A DNA stretch of 34,767 bases from an uncultured Bacteriovorax sp. (GTDB lineage: Bacteria > Bdellovibrionota > Bacteriovoracia > Bacteriovoracales > Bacteriovoracaceae), in contig CAMLKK010000030.1 in NCBI GenBank assembly GCA_946480715.1, forward strand, positions 1 through 34,767, given 5' to 3'. Position 1 is the first letter of the stretch. Every line of letters starts with the position of its first letter. This document shows, in pieces, positions 23,726 to 31,524 of the stretch. Made by a program: the position numbers and the translations under genes. The notes under the pieces are model-generated. The model was not told the DNA's origin, did not search any database, and saw nothing but the letters and a program-made list of their open reading frames with translations.

Positions 23726-25171
23726 CTATTTAAGTTTATCAGAGAAAGCAGGAACTTCACCTACAAAACTTAAACCTGCGATAGAATGATGAACATCATC
23801 CGCTTGGTATATCTTATCATCCATGATGAATTTACCAACAATCATTAAAAGATAGACTGCACCAGCTAAAACTAGACTCCACAGGTAGATGAACAGCATT
23901 GATATGGACCTGAAGCTATTAACGGCAATTTGAAAGTCTTCAAATAGAACATCAGATGTGTAAGTTGCAATGTTCAGTTTTAGGGACATCTGTTTCGATT
24001 CTAATTCCTTCTGAAACTGCATGTCTGCCTGAAGAGAAGCAACTTGGGAATCAAGGGCCATTTTCTTTTCGATCGTTGAATTGAGTTCCGTCATGATTAA
24101 GTCATACTCTTGATTGAGTTTAGACAATTTTGTTTTTGCTACTTGCAGATCAAATTCTAATGTCTTTTGTCCTTCACGTTGTTTTGCAACAAAACTTTCT
24201 TTCTGTTCAAAGTTTTGAAGTGAAGCAACGGATCGATATTTTGTTGAAAGTTGATTTAGCTCGGATTCTAGCTGGGAAATAATTTTTTTGTCATAGTGAG
24301 ATTGATTTGCTTTCGTCATTGCCCTTAACTGCAAAATATTTCCCTGCAATTCCTGTATTCTGAGTCGTGCTTCTTTTGCCTCTGGTTTGTCTAGCTGACT
24401 AGTTTGAGGCCCTACATTTTTCCTATTCTCATGCAGCTTTGCACTCAATGCCGATATATTTATTGATTCAACACTCACACTCTGCTGAAGTATTTTGGCT
24501 TCATCTTTTAAGCTGGAAATCTTGTTGCTTAAAATAGATTGTTCTTCTAGAGGATTTTCTCCTACTCTTGAATTCATTAGTGCTTGGCTTTCTTTGAGTA
24601 AATCTTCCACTGAAGATAACTCTTTCTTAAGTGCGTATTGTCCTATTCTTACACGTTCATTTTCTATGGCAGGAATAAGATGCTTCAGCAGCAAGTGTGG
24701 AATCGTTTTATCAGCACTTGTGACAACCAAATTAAATCGATCTTCCATTAAACCGTTTTCAATGTGAATATTTTCATTCAGTACAGATACAAGACTAGAT
24801 GAATTCAACACCTTATTAGAGCCAAGAAAAGTACTAAATTTAAACGTTGAGTCCGCAACAAGGCTTTCTGCTACTTTGTTAAGAAATGCCCTGTTTTGAA
24901 CATTCAAACGAAGCTCTTCAAGAGTAATTAAGTTTTCATTGGGAGTGGGCATAAAGCTCTGCTTTTCTTTGCTTACAAAGTTTTTAGGAAAAACCTTAAT
25001 CGGTGCAGATGCTGAGTAAATCACTGGTCGTGTGAGCGTGAAAAAGACTACGCTTGCGATAAAAAACAATAGCCCCAAAACTGACAAGGATCTATAGCGT
25101 GCACTTAAACAAAGAATCATCTTTAAATCGATGATTGTGCTCTCGTTTAATAGACGCTGAAGCTTTGCCAT
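23726..25171 (-). CDS. Wzz-like polysaccharide chain-length/co-polymerase protein, copy 2
   Basis: 481 residues. One membrane helix near 35-50, a long periplasmic coiled-coil region (about 190-400) rich in Glu/Lys/Gln, and a second helix near 430-450, then a short cytoplasmic tail ending GLSFVGEVPAFSDKLK. This is the Wzz/PCP architecture, which sets glycan length and links to export. It is a paralog of the protein at 25998-27491: both start with (K/R)-x-LLNE-(S/N)-TI(I/V)D, both have RPVIYS or QPVIYA after helix 1, and both have DDKIY and GEVP near the end. It overlaps the BY-kinase-like gene upstream by one base and abuts the ABC ATPase gene. Confidence 0.83.
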   Translation of the reverse strand: MAKLQRLLNESTIIDLKMILCLSARYRSLSVLGLLFFIASVVFFTLTRPVIYSASAPIKVFPKNFVSKEKQSFMPTPNENLITLEELRLNVQNRAFLNKVAESLVADSTFKFSTFLGSNKVLNSSSLVSVLNENIHIENGLMEDRFNLVVTSADKTIPHLLLKHLIPAIENERVRIGQYALKKELSSVEDLLKESQALMNSRVGENPLEEQSILSNKISSLKDEAKILQQSVSVESINISALSAKLHENRKNVGPQTSQLDKPEAKEARLRIQELQGNILQLRAMTKANQSHYDKKIISQLESELNQLSTKYRSVASLQNFEQKESFVAKQREGQKTLEFDLQVAKTKLSKLNQEYDLIMTELNSTIEKKMALDSQVASLQADMQFQKELESKQMSLKLNIATYTSDVLFEDFQIAVNSFRSISMLFIYLWSLVLAGAVYLLMIVGKFIMDDKIYQADDVHHSIAGLSFVGEVPAFSDKLK

Positions 25172-25899
25172 TAGAAAATTCCAAATAGTTTTTTCTTTTT
25201 AACCGGTTCCGCTGGATTGGTAGAATCAAACATGACACCATTAAGATTAATATTGTAATTACTAAAGAAATTTTTAACTGATTCTACCTGTTTACTCGAA
25301 GTTGTATTCTGAGTGATGATAATGTTCATCGATTGATAAAAGGTAGATATACGGTAGTGAAAATGTGGGTGCTCCTTCATCTTCTCCATCTCTGGTATAT
25401 CCCATAAAATGATGTCGTAATTATCTAGAATTTTTTTGACTTCAATTTCAAACGTTTTAATAAACTCTTGATCATAATAAATTTTCGTAAATTCACTATA
25501 GTCGATGAAGTCAAAGTGATGATGAAATGATTTATAACGAACAGAGTTTGTAATCGTTTCACCCACAAAAACTTTTGATGATGAATCGTTCACGAGCTCT
25601 GTAAATATGCCTTGTGTGAGATGATCTGAGATAACAGCTATTTTATAATCTGCATTCTGATCAAAGAAGCAACACAGACCCAAAATTGTTCTCTGCTGAG
25701 AATTTTTGTATCCAGTTGAAGTGAATGCAAAGTTTCTCACTCCCTTCTGGGCCTCTTGCAGAAAGTTTTTTCCAATTTTAAAAAGCTCTTCATGGTTTGA
25801 GATTCGATAAAAATAATCTGCTAATTGATCTCGTTTAGATCTTGCAGAAACGTCACTATCAACTTCTTCAATTTGTTTTAATTTGCTTGCTGCTGTCAT
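25171..25899 (-). CDS. CpsD/BY-kinase-like ATPase domain, degenerate, copy 2
   Basis: 242 residues from the ATG at 25899. A GTG at 25911 also keeps the frame, but GGGA lies six bases before the ATG. The fold matches the soluble partner of Wzz proteins: a strand-loop at FAFTSTGYKNSQQRT where the P-loop TSxxPGEGKST is expected, a strand KIAVISDHL (Walker A' position), a strand YDIILWDIPEM (Walker B position) and a late NLNGVMFD strand. The P-loop Gly-Lys-Ser is missing and there is no C-terminal Tyr cluster, so kinase activity is doubtful. It may act as a structural partner. It pairs with the Wzz-like gene one base downstream. Confidence 0.75.
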   Translation of the reverse strand: MTAASKLKQIEEVDSDVSARSKRDQLADYFYRISNHEELFKIGKNFLQEAQKGVRNFAFTSTGYKNSQQRTILGLCCFFDQNADYKIAVISDHLTQGIFTELVNDSSSKVFVGETITNSVRYKSFHHHFDFIDYSEFTKIYYDQEFIKTFEIEVKKILDNYDIILWDIPEMEKMKEHPHFHYRISTFYQSMNIIITQNTTSSKQVESVKNFFSNYNINLNGVMFDSTNPAEPVKKKKLFGIF

Positions 25900-25913
25900 A
25901 AAACATCCCACTT

Positions 25914-25932
25914 TGTTTAGCTGCTCTAAACA
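25914..25932. repeat. Inverted repeat upstream of the copy-2 module
   Basis: TGTTTAG at 25914-25920 and CTAAACA at 25926-25932 are perfect 7-base arms around a 5-base loop. It lies in the 98-base gap between the two Wzz modules, about 15 bases before the ATG at 25899. No T-run follows on either strand, so an operator or a 5' leader hairpin fits better than a terminator. Confidence 0.5.
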
Positions 25933-25997
25933 TTTTTCGGAATAACTCTAATTTTTATTGAAATGTATTAAGACTTTGTTAGGAGGGAAAAAATTGC

Positions 25998-27491
25998 TTA
26001 ACCGAACTTAGGTACTTCACCAATGAAGTCAAGATTTCCAAATTTAGATTTTAAATCGTCTTCTCCGTAAATCTTATCATCATATAAGAAGCGAATAATA
26101 ATAGAAAGTATGTGCAGGAATAGAGTTATAGAGAAGCTAAAAATGATGATTTTCAGATATGAGGATTGACGATATTCCGTTGCAAATGGATTTGAATCCT
26201 CAAAAAACACATCCGATGTCATAGTCGCACTTATCAACTTAAGCGACATTTGTTTCGCTTCAAGGTTTTTTAAAAATTCCATATCTGACTTCAGGCCAAC
26301 TACTTTATTTTCATTCTCAATCTTTTTCTCGAGTAATTCACCTAGTTCTTGCTTAGCTTGATCTAGATCGGCATTGATCTTGGCCATTTTAGTTTTCGAG
26401 ACTTGATAATCAAATTCAAAGTCGCTTGTTTTTGTTCTTTGATTAGCTGCAAATGAATCTTTGAGCTCGATATCTTTTCTCTTTTTGTCAGCTGGTAACT
26501 GCTTTTGTATGGCCGCTTTCTCAGCTTGAAGTTGCTCTATAATTAGATTGTCAGCTGCAGTTCGCTTATCAGCCGGGATATTTGAGAGAATGATAATGTT
26601 CTGTCTAATCTCAGCGAGTCTTGCCTGGCTCTTTTTTAATGTCTCTACTTCAATTGATCCCAGTCCCAAGTTTGAGATTGTGCTTTTTTTGTTTTCATTT
26701 AATTTTGATTCAAGTGATGAAACATTCGAGAGTTCCTGGCTGGAAGATTGTTGCAACATTCGAATGCGATCTTTTAATTCTGCAATCCCATTTTGGATTT
26801 TTTCTTGTTCTTCCAGCGTAGTATACCCATCTATCTTTTGAATCAAGGAACGGCTTTCTTCAATTAGACTTTTTACGCTATCGATCTCTTTAATGATTTG
26901 GTATTTACGAACTTGAATGCGATTGATTTCGATAGTTTTTGTAAGATGGTCTGTCAGTGTTTGCACCGTTTTCTTGTTAACTGCTTTTACATTTAAAACA
27001 AATCTATTATCTGTAATACCAGGTTCAAGCACATAAAGCTCTCGAAGACTATTTATCAGCGTTTCTGTAATACATTTTTTTTCGCTTCTGCATTTAAGTG
27101 AAATTTCTTTTCCATAGAAACTATTATTCATCTTAATAGAACCAAAGTTCATTTCAGGAAATGCGGGATCACTTATTATCGATTCTGCTAATAGTTTTAA
27201 ATATGAGTAGTTTTCCAGAGAAATTTTAAGTTCATTGAGACTAAGACCATTTCCATCTCCACCCATCATCATCTGAGTTGGATTTGTTGGTCCCAAAGGT
27301 TCTTGGCTAACAGCTTTCAATGGAATATTTAAAGCGTAAATCACTGGCTGGTTGAAATAGTTGTATGTAAAAAAAGCTGCAAAGAAACCTAACGCCAACA
27401 ACAAGTGAGAGCGATAGCGTTTCGTTAGTCTCCAGAGGAGACCGAAATCCACGATCGTGTTCTCGTTTAGAAGTTGGTTGAACTTACTCAT
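25998..27491 (-). CDS. Wzz-like polysaccharide chain-length/co-polymerase protein, copy 1
   Basis: 497 residues. First membrane helix near 30-48 (LLLALGFFAAFFTYNYF), a long coiled-coil periplasmic part about 190-410 and a second helix near 440-465 (IIIFSFSITLFLHILSIIIR), then the tail NLDFIGEVPKFG. Contains two extra Cys (EISLKCRSEKKCITE) near 135 that could form a periplasmic disulphide, absent in the paralog at 23726-25171. It starts inside the TAATG overlap with the BY-kinase-like gene upstream. By family it sets the length of a polysaccharide and forms an inner-membrane ring; partner and glycan are unknown. Confidence 0.84.
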   Translation of the reverse strand: MSKFNQLLNENTIVDFGLLWRLTKRYRSHLLLALGFFAAFFTYNYFNQPVIYALNIPLKAVSQEPLGPTNPTQMMMGGDGNGLSLNELKISLENYSYLKLLAESIISDPAFPEMNFGSIKMNNSFYGKEISLKCRSEKKCITETLINSLRELYVLEPGITDNRFVLNVKAVNKKTVQTLTDHLTKTIEINRIQVRKYQIIKEIDSVKSLIEESRSLIQKIDGYTTLEEQEKIQNGIAELKDRIRMLQQSSSQELSNVSSLESKLNENKKSTISNLGLGSIEVETLKKSQARLAEIRQNIIILSNIPADKRTAADNLIIEQLQAEKAAIQKQLPADKKRKDIELKDSFAANQRTKTSDFEFDYQVSKTKMAKINADLDQAKQELGELLEKKIENENKVVGLKSDMEFLKNLEAKQMSLKLISATMTSDVFFEDSNPFATEYRQSSYLKIIIFSFSITLFLHILSIIIRFLYDDKIYGEDDLKSKFGNLDFIGEVPKFG

Positions 27492-28357
27492 TAGCCGAAC
27501 AACACTCCTTTAACTGGTACATTGAAACAGTTGTAGTATTCTGCTGTTTTGTTAATGGCCTTTGATTCTGTTGCACCTTTTTCAACAACCATTGTTATTG
27601 AATTCAGTTTTCCTAAAACCGAGAGGAAAACCTGCTGAAAACGATCATTGGTATTACCTGTTGGTAAACTCCACAACACGGCTGAAAAATGATTATGAAT
27701 AAATTCGAGCTCAGTTTTAGCAAATTCTTTTTCTGTAGAAATCAACTGCCTGTGATCCACAAAACACAAATCACCCCATTCCCATGATTTCCAGCTTAAG
27801 AGCTGACCTTCCTCAAACTTCATACGGTGGTGATCAAAATCAGAACTTGCCATATCTTTTGCAACAACAAGAACTGGTTTCTTTAGCGAATGCTGGATAA
27901 AACTCGCGTAAACCAGCAACATTGATTCGCTTCCTTGTTTTACATGTGAAGCAAAACCAAAATGCTTCTTACCCTTTTCGATATCGCTCAGAAATGAATG
28001 TCCCACTTTGTAAACGGCTTCTGGATTTTGCAATCGCAATTCAAAGAAAGGAACGACCTTTGTTTTTTCTTCCTTGATTTCAACCGCCACTTGCTGCTCG
28101 AGTTTGGCCTCTTGAACAGTCTCTAGCTCAAGGGTTAGCTCATGTTCAGCTTCCACGCTTTCAAGTTCGAGCGTAATCAACTGCGTTTGCGGCTCAACTG
28201 GAATTTCTTCAAATTTCTCAACCACCACATCTTCATTTGAAATATTGTTTAAACGAAGTAGTGCTGCTTCTGGTATATTAAAAACAAGTGGAGAGGCAAC
28301 CTTCACTCTCGGTCTGATCAATGTCTTTTGATTATGTATAAACAGAGAATCGCTCAT
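27491..28357 (-). CDS. CpsD/BY-kinase-like ATPase domain, degenerate, with an extra N-terminal linker
   Basis: 288 residues. The first 100 or so residues are a Glu/Val-rich low-complexity linker (ELESVEAEHELTLELETVQE). The rest follows the fold of the paralog at 25171-25899: HFGFASHVKQGSESM in place of the P-loop, KPVLVVAKDMASSDFD in the Walker A' place and HFSAVLWSLPTG where Walker B would be (no Asp). All three catalytic motifs are changed, so it is unlikely to hydrolyse ATP. A strong Shine-Dalgarno GAGGAGG at 28368-28362 precedes the ATG. It probably serves as a scaffold for the Wzz-like partner encoded next. Confidence 0.72.
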   Translation of the reverse strand: MSDSLFIHNQKTLIRPRVKVASPLVFNIPEAALLRLNNISNEDVVVEKFEEIPVEPQTQLITLELESVEAEHELTLELETVQEAKLEQQVAVEIKEEKTKVVPFFELRLQNPEAVYKVGHSFLSDIEKGKKHFGFASHVKQGSESMLLVYASFIQHSLKKPVLVVAKDMASSDFDHHRMKFEEGQLLSWKSWEWGDLCFVDHRQLISTEKEFAKTELEFIHNHFSAVLWSLPTGNTNDRFQQVFLSVLGKLNSITMVVEKGATESKAINKTAEYYNCFNVPVKGVLFG

Positions 28358-29514
28358 GAAGCCTCCTCGATATCAAGAACTCTCGTCATTTCACTGGAGA
28401 TCTTTTCTTGGATGTCTTTCGATTTTTCTAAACCTTTAGCAATTAACTTATATGTTTTGACGTTGTTGCTTGTTAATTGCTCAACCGCTGCGAACAATCC
28501 TCTTCGATCATAAGGGAAAACTTTCAATCCCGTTTCCTGACTTTGCACGAGCTCCGCCGCTCCCCCTAAACATGTAGAGATAACAGGAATTCCCGCTTCA
28601 AATGCTTCAAGTATAACCCTGCCGAATGGTTCTGGTTTGAGCGAGTAATGAATGAGACAGTCAATCTCATTGAAAAGAATTTCTGGTTCTTTATTCCCTT
28701 CGAAACTTAGAATTTCAGAAGGAAATTTTTCAGCTAATTTTCTTAATTGATCAGTGTAAGATGAATGCTCACCTGAAGTTTTGTATATATCTGCACCATA
28801 TATTTTAACTTTTTCAACACCAAGATCTTTCAATTGATCTTCAAAGAGCTTTGTCCATAAAACCATTTCATGAACACCTTTCCATGGCGCCATCATGGAA
28901 ACGACACCAATTGTTTTAACACTTCTTCTTGTATCTCTTACGTTGAGAGTTTCACCCACTGGATTGTAAATGACATCAATAGAGTTATTTCTCCATGGCG
29001 ATCGATCCAAACTTTGTTTAACGGAGTTTGAATTACATACAAAACTCAGCTGTCCAGACATTTTGGCCGTAAGTATTGTCCAAATTGCATTCGTTTTTTT
29101 AGAGTTATAATAATAGTCTCGCAAATGCCATATGACTTTTCCCTCAAACTTCGAAAATAAGTTTTGAGCAAAGAAGAGAAAAGCCGCTTTGTTTCCATTT
29201 AAATAAACTGATTGAAATTTTTCTTCGTCATTCCAGAGTTTCGTTTTAAAAAGAAGGTTAAATGCCGACCATATATTTTTTAGGCTCATTTTCGTTTGGG
29301 TTCGGGAAAATGAATAGATCGCAGCAGGGTAATCATAGTAACGGATATTGGTAAACCCTTGCGCGCGTATAAAACTTTCGAGCTTAATACTTTCGCTCAA
29401 CCGCGGAATGAAGTATGTGAACGCTTCATGGTTTTGAGTCGCAAGTTGATGTACGAGACTTCTCTCAGCACCACCAACTTCATTTGTGTTCATTATCACT
29501 GCAATCTTTCTCAA
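28354..29514 (-). CDS. GT4-family glycosyltransferase
   Basis: 386 residues. N-terminus MRKIAVIMNTNEVGGAERSL with the GGAE loop. The donor domain begins KTIGVVSMMAPWKGVHEMVL, and the EX7E motif EPFGRVILE is followed by AFEAGIPVISTCLGGAAELV. It looks active. It overlaps the upstream glycosyltransferase by 4 bases and the BY-kinase-like gene by 4 bases, so sugar addition and length control are encoded in the same transcript. Sugar and linkage unknown. Confidence 0.88.
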   Translation of the reverse strand: MRKIAVIMNTNEVGGAERSLVHQLATQNHEAFTYFIPRLSESIKLESFIRAQGFTNIRYYDYPAAIYSFSRTQTKMSLKNIWSAFNLLFKTKLWNDEEKFQSVYLNGNKAAFLFFAQNLFSKFEGKVIWHLRDYYYNSKKTNAIWTILTAKMSGQLSFVCNSNSVKQSLDRSPWRNNSIDVIYNPVGETLNVRDTRRSVKTIGVVSMMAPWKGVHEMVLWTKLFEDQLKDLGVEKVKIYGADIYKTSGEHSSYTDQLRKLAEKFPSEILSFEGNKEPEILFNEIDCLIHYSLKPEPFGRVILEAFEAGIPVISTCLGGAAELVQSQETGLKVFPYDRRGLFAAVEQLTSNNVKTYKLIAKGLEKSKDIQEKISSEMTRVLDIEEAS

Positions 29515-30524
29515 CCAGCCCTCCTTTTTTCAGTCAACACTGAAAAGAAGCGCTTGTATTCGCTTAATGAATGAGACGTTCTTGTATGCTCAAAACAATC
29601 AATCGCCATTTTGTAATATTGGTACTCATTTTCACGAGTGAAAAGGTTCTGAACAGTCTTATGGCTTGTTGAAGAGATAACCCAACCTGTATCACCATGA
29701 TGAACAGATTCTGGAAGTCCGCCCGTGTTCATCACAATACTTGGAGTTCCAAAGCGTGCTGCCTCCAGGACTGTTAATCCAAAACCTTCGTAAAAGCCTT
29801 TATGCGAATGATCCAATGAAAGAAGTAGATTGTAGTGGGCCGACTGATAAGCCTCGTCTCTCGCCTGATCAGAGCTGTCTGAGAGCTCTCTAATTGTAAT
29901 CTTCGACGATGATAGGCCTGAACCTTTTGGTACAAGCAACTCAACGATTCTACCAGTAACTTCTGTAGCGTGTTCACAAAACTCAACAGCACCTTTTAAG
30001 TTTTTATGGGGAACATTTCTAGCGATGCTTGCAAACACCATATGATTGCGGATTTCTTTCTTTATAAATTTTGCATCACTCGTATCAATACAATTATGAA
30101 AAACTAAATCACGTGAATAATCCACGTTGAATCCGCGCTCAACACATTTATCTTGCGTGGCCTTTGATATAAAGACATTTAAGTATGACGACTCTAATTT
30201 TTCATAGAGTTTTCTTTTGAATATTTTTTTGTAGATACGTTTCAGAGGATTTGGAGATGTCATCAAAATTTCAGAGCCATGAATGAAATTAATCATTTTT
30301 TCATGACCATTTTTTGAAGCCCATGCAAATTGCGGATGAACGTTTATGATGAGCGAATACTTTGAAAAGTCCATTGAGGTTTGACGAAGCTGTTCGAAAT
30401 TTTTCCAATGAAACAATTCATACGGAAGCCCTAAGTCTTGCAGAGACTTTTCAATGTTCGCTGTAAAGGTCGACAATCCACCTAACTGCGGAAAATAATC
30501 AGATGTCGTAATTAAGATCAACAT
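29511..30524 (-). CDS. GT4-family glycosyltransferase
   Basis: 337 residues. The N-domain ILITTSDYFPQLGGLSTFTA has the Gly-Gly loop, the donor domain starts VFASIARNVPHKNLKGAVEF, and the EX7E motif is EGFGLTVLE, followed by AARFGTPSIVMNTGGLPESV. It is the first gene of the long minus-strand run reaching 13262. The start is debatable: AGGAGG (30531-30526) leaves only one base before the ATG at 30524 but four before the TTG at 30521, so initiation at the TTG is possible. A candidate promoter lies about 40-65 bases upstream. Confidence 0.87.
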   Translation of the reverse strand: MLILITTSDYFPQLGGLSTFTANIEKSLQDLGLPYELFHWKNFEQLRQTSMDFSKYSLIINVHPQFAWASKNGHEKMINFIHGSEILMTSPNPLKRIYKKIFKRKLYEKLESSYLNVFISKATQDKCVERGFNVDYSRDLVFHNCIDTSDAKFIKKEIRNHMVFASIARNVPHKNLKGAVEFCEHATEVTGRIVELLVPKGSGLSSSKITIRELSDSSDQARDEAYQSAHYNLLLSLDHSHKGFYEGFGLTVLEAARFGTPSIVMNTGGLPESVHHGDTGWVISSTSHKTVQNLFTRENEYQYYKMAIDCFEHTRTSHSLSEYKRFFSVLTEKRRAG

Positions 30525-30525
30525 C

Positions 30526-30531
30526 CCTCCT
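30526..30531 (-). promoter_or_regulatory. Ribosome binding site that questions the ATG start at 30524
   Basis: A perfect AGGAGG on the minus strand ends one base before the ATG and four bases before the next codon, a TTG at 30521-30519. The usual spacing is 5-9 bases, so the TTG is at least as likely as the ATG; the difference is a single residue. Confidence 0.55.
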
Positions 30532-30560
30532 GGACGTAGTACCTCACATTTAATTTTAAC

Positions 30561-30590
30561 TGATTATGATAGTGACTTAGAGTCGGGCAA
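30561..30590 (-). promoter_or_regulatory. Candidate promoter for the long minus-strand operon
   Basis: TTGCCC at 30590-30585, an 18-base spacer, then TAATCA at 30566-30561, ending 36 bases before the ATG at 30524. The ATTTGCCCG core with flanking bases is shared with the element upstream of the C25 gene. The 157-base gap holding it has no open reading frame worth calling. Confidence 0.45.
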
Positions 30591-30681
30591 ATTAATCCTC
30601 TTTAGGGTATTGATTAAATTCGTATGAGAATCAACCTGCAACCAAATAGAAGATATCTTTGAAGTGGAAAATTTTGCCGGG

Positions 30682-31524
30682 CTAATTTTTAGGAACGAAG
30701 AAGTAATTTAAAAATTTATAGTCTTCTTTTGGTACTGATGTTTTTTCCAGTTTATCTCCGTTAATAAAATATCCATCGTAGCCTAGAGTATTTAGAAAAT
30801 GCATTACATTCTGTGATGAAGATCCATTTTCAACAAGGCATGGATCATTCAATTCGATACAAAGTATAGGTTTGTATTTCACTAAAAATTTCTCTGCGCC
30901 TCTTAAGGCCTTTTCTTCAAAACCCTCAATATCCATTTTAAGAAGTGAAGGTTTTGTTTGTTCGAACAAACCGACTTCCATCAGGTGATCAAGTGTTTCA
31001 CACTTAGCGGATACTTTTTTAAATCCTTCGAGGGGTGTATTTGTTCCGGCAATTCTTCCCCACCCTGATTCATCCATAGGTGGAACTGCAAATTCAACAA
31101 CGCCCTCTTTGTCAGATAGGCACATTTCAAAGAGTTTTAAATTTTTTAGATTGTTCAGGTCGCTATTTTTTTTAAGAAATCGAACATTGTTTGGGTTCGG
31201 TTCAAATGCAATAACTGGCAACGTAGGAAATTTGTGAGCGAGCATTAAGCTGAAATAGCCAATATTGGCTCCGATATCGATAAAAGAAGATGCATTTTTG
31301 GCAAATTTAAGAATATGCTTTTCGGTTTCCAGCTCATGGCTTTTTTTTGCGAAAATCCTTCTTTGAATTCGATCTGCTAAATACAAATCCAGTGCAAGAC
31401 CTGTCCACGTTGTTGTCTCCATCGACTTTTCTCTAACAAAAGAATGATAATACTTCTCTAGCAAAAAGAGTTTGCCTTTAAAGTTAGGTAGCTTGGACAT
31501 TTGATCATAAAAAGCATTAAGCAT
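30682..31524 (-). CDS. FkbM-family methyltransferase
   Basis: 280 residues. The SAM-binding motif FIDIGANIGYFSLML is at 81-95, the acidic strand VIAFEPNPNNVRFLKKN follows, then LLKMDIEGFEEKALRGAEKF, the hallmark of FkbM enzymes, and CIELND. By family it methylates a hydroxyl, often on a sugar, and it commonly sits in polysaccharide loci. It starts in a TAATG overlap with the radA stop, so it is co-translated with a DNA-repair gene. Its partner by function is more likely the glycan genes next door. There is no signal peptide, so it should act in the cytoplasm. Confidence 0.86.
   Translation of the reverse strand: MLNAFYDQMSKLPNFKGKLFLLEKYYHSFVREKSMETTTWTGLALDLYLADRIQRRIFAKKSHELETEKHILKFAKNASSFIDIGANIGYFSLMLAHKFPTLPVIAFEPNPNNVRFLKKNSDLNNLKNLKLFEMCLSDKEGVVEFAVPPMDESGWGRIAGTNTPLEGFKKVSAKCETLDHLMEVGLFEQTKPSLLKMDIEGFEEKALRGAEKFLVKYKPILCIELNDPCLVENGSSSQNVMHFLNTLGYDGYFINGDKLEKTSVPKEDYKFLNYFFVPKN

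Noticed and set aside
30660..30682. Rho-independent terminator after the FkbM gene (AAAATT...AATTTT around a GC centre)
   Set aside because: The GC bases cannot pair within a permissible loop, the paired arms are only six A/T bases, and no T-run follows on the minus strand.
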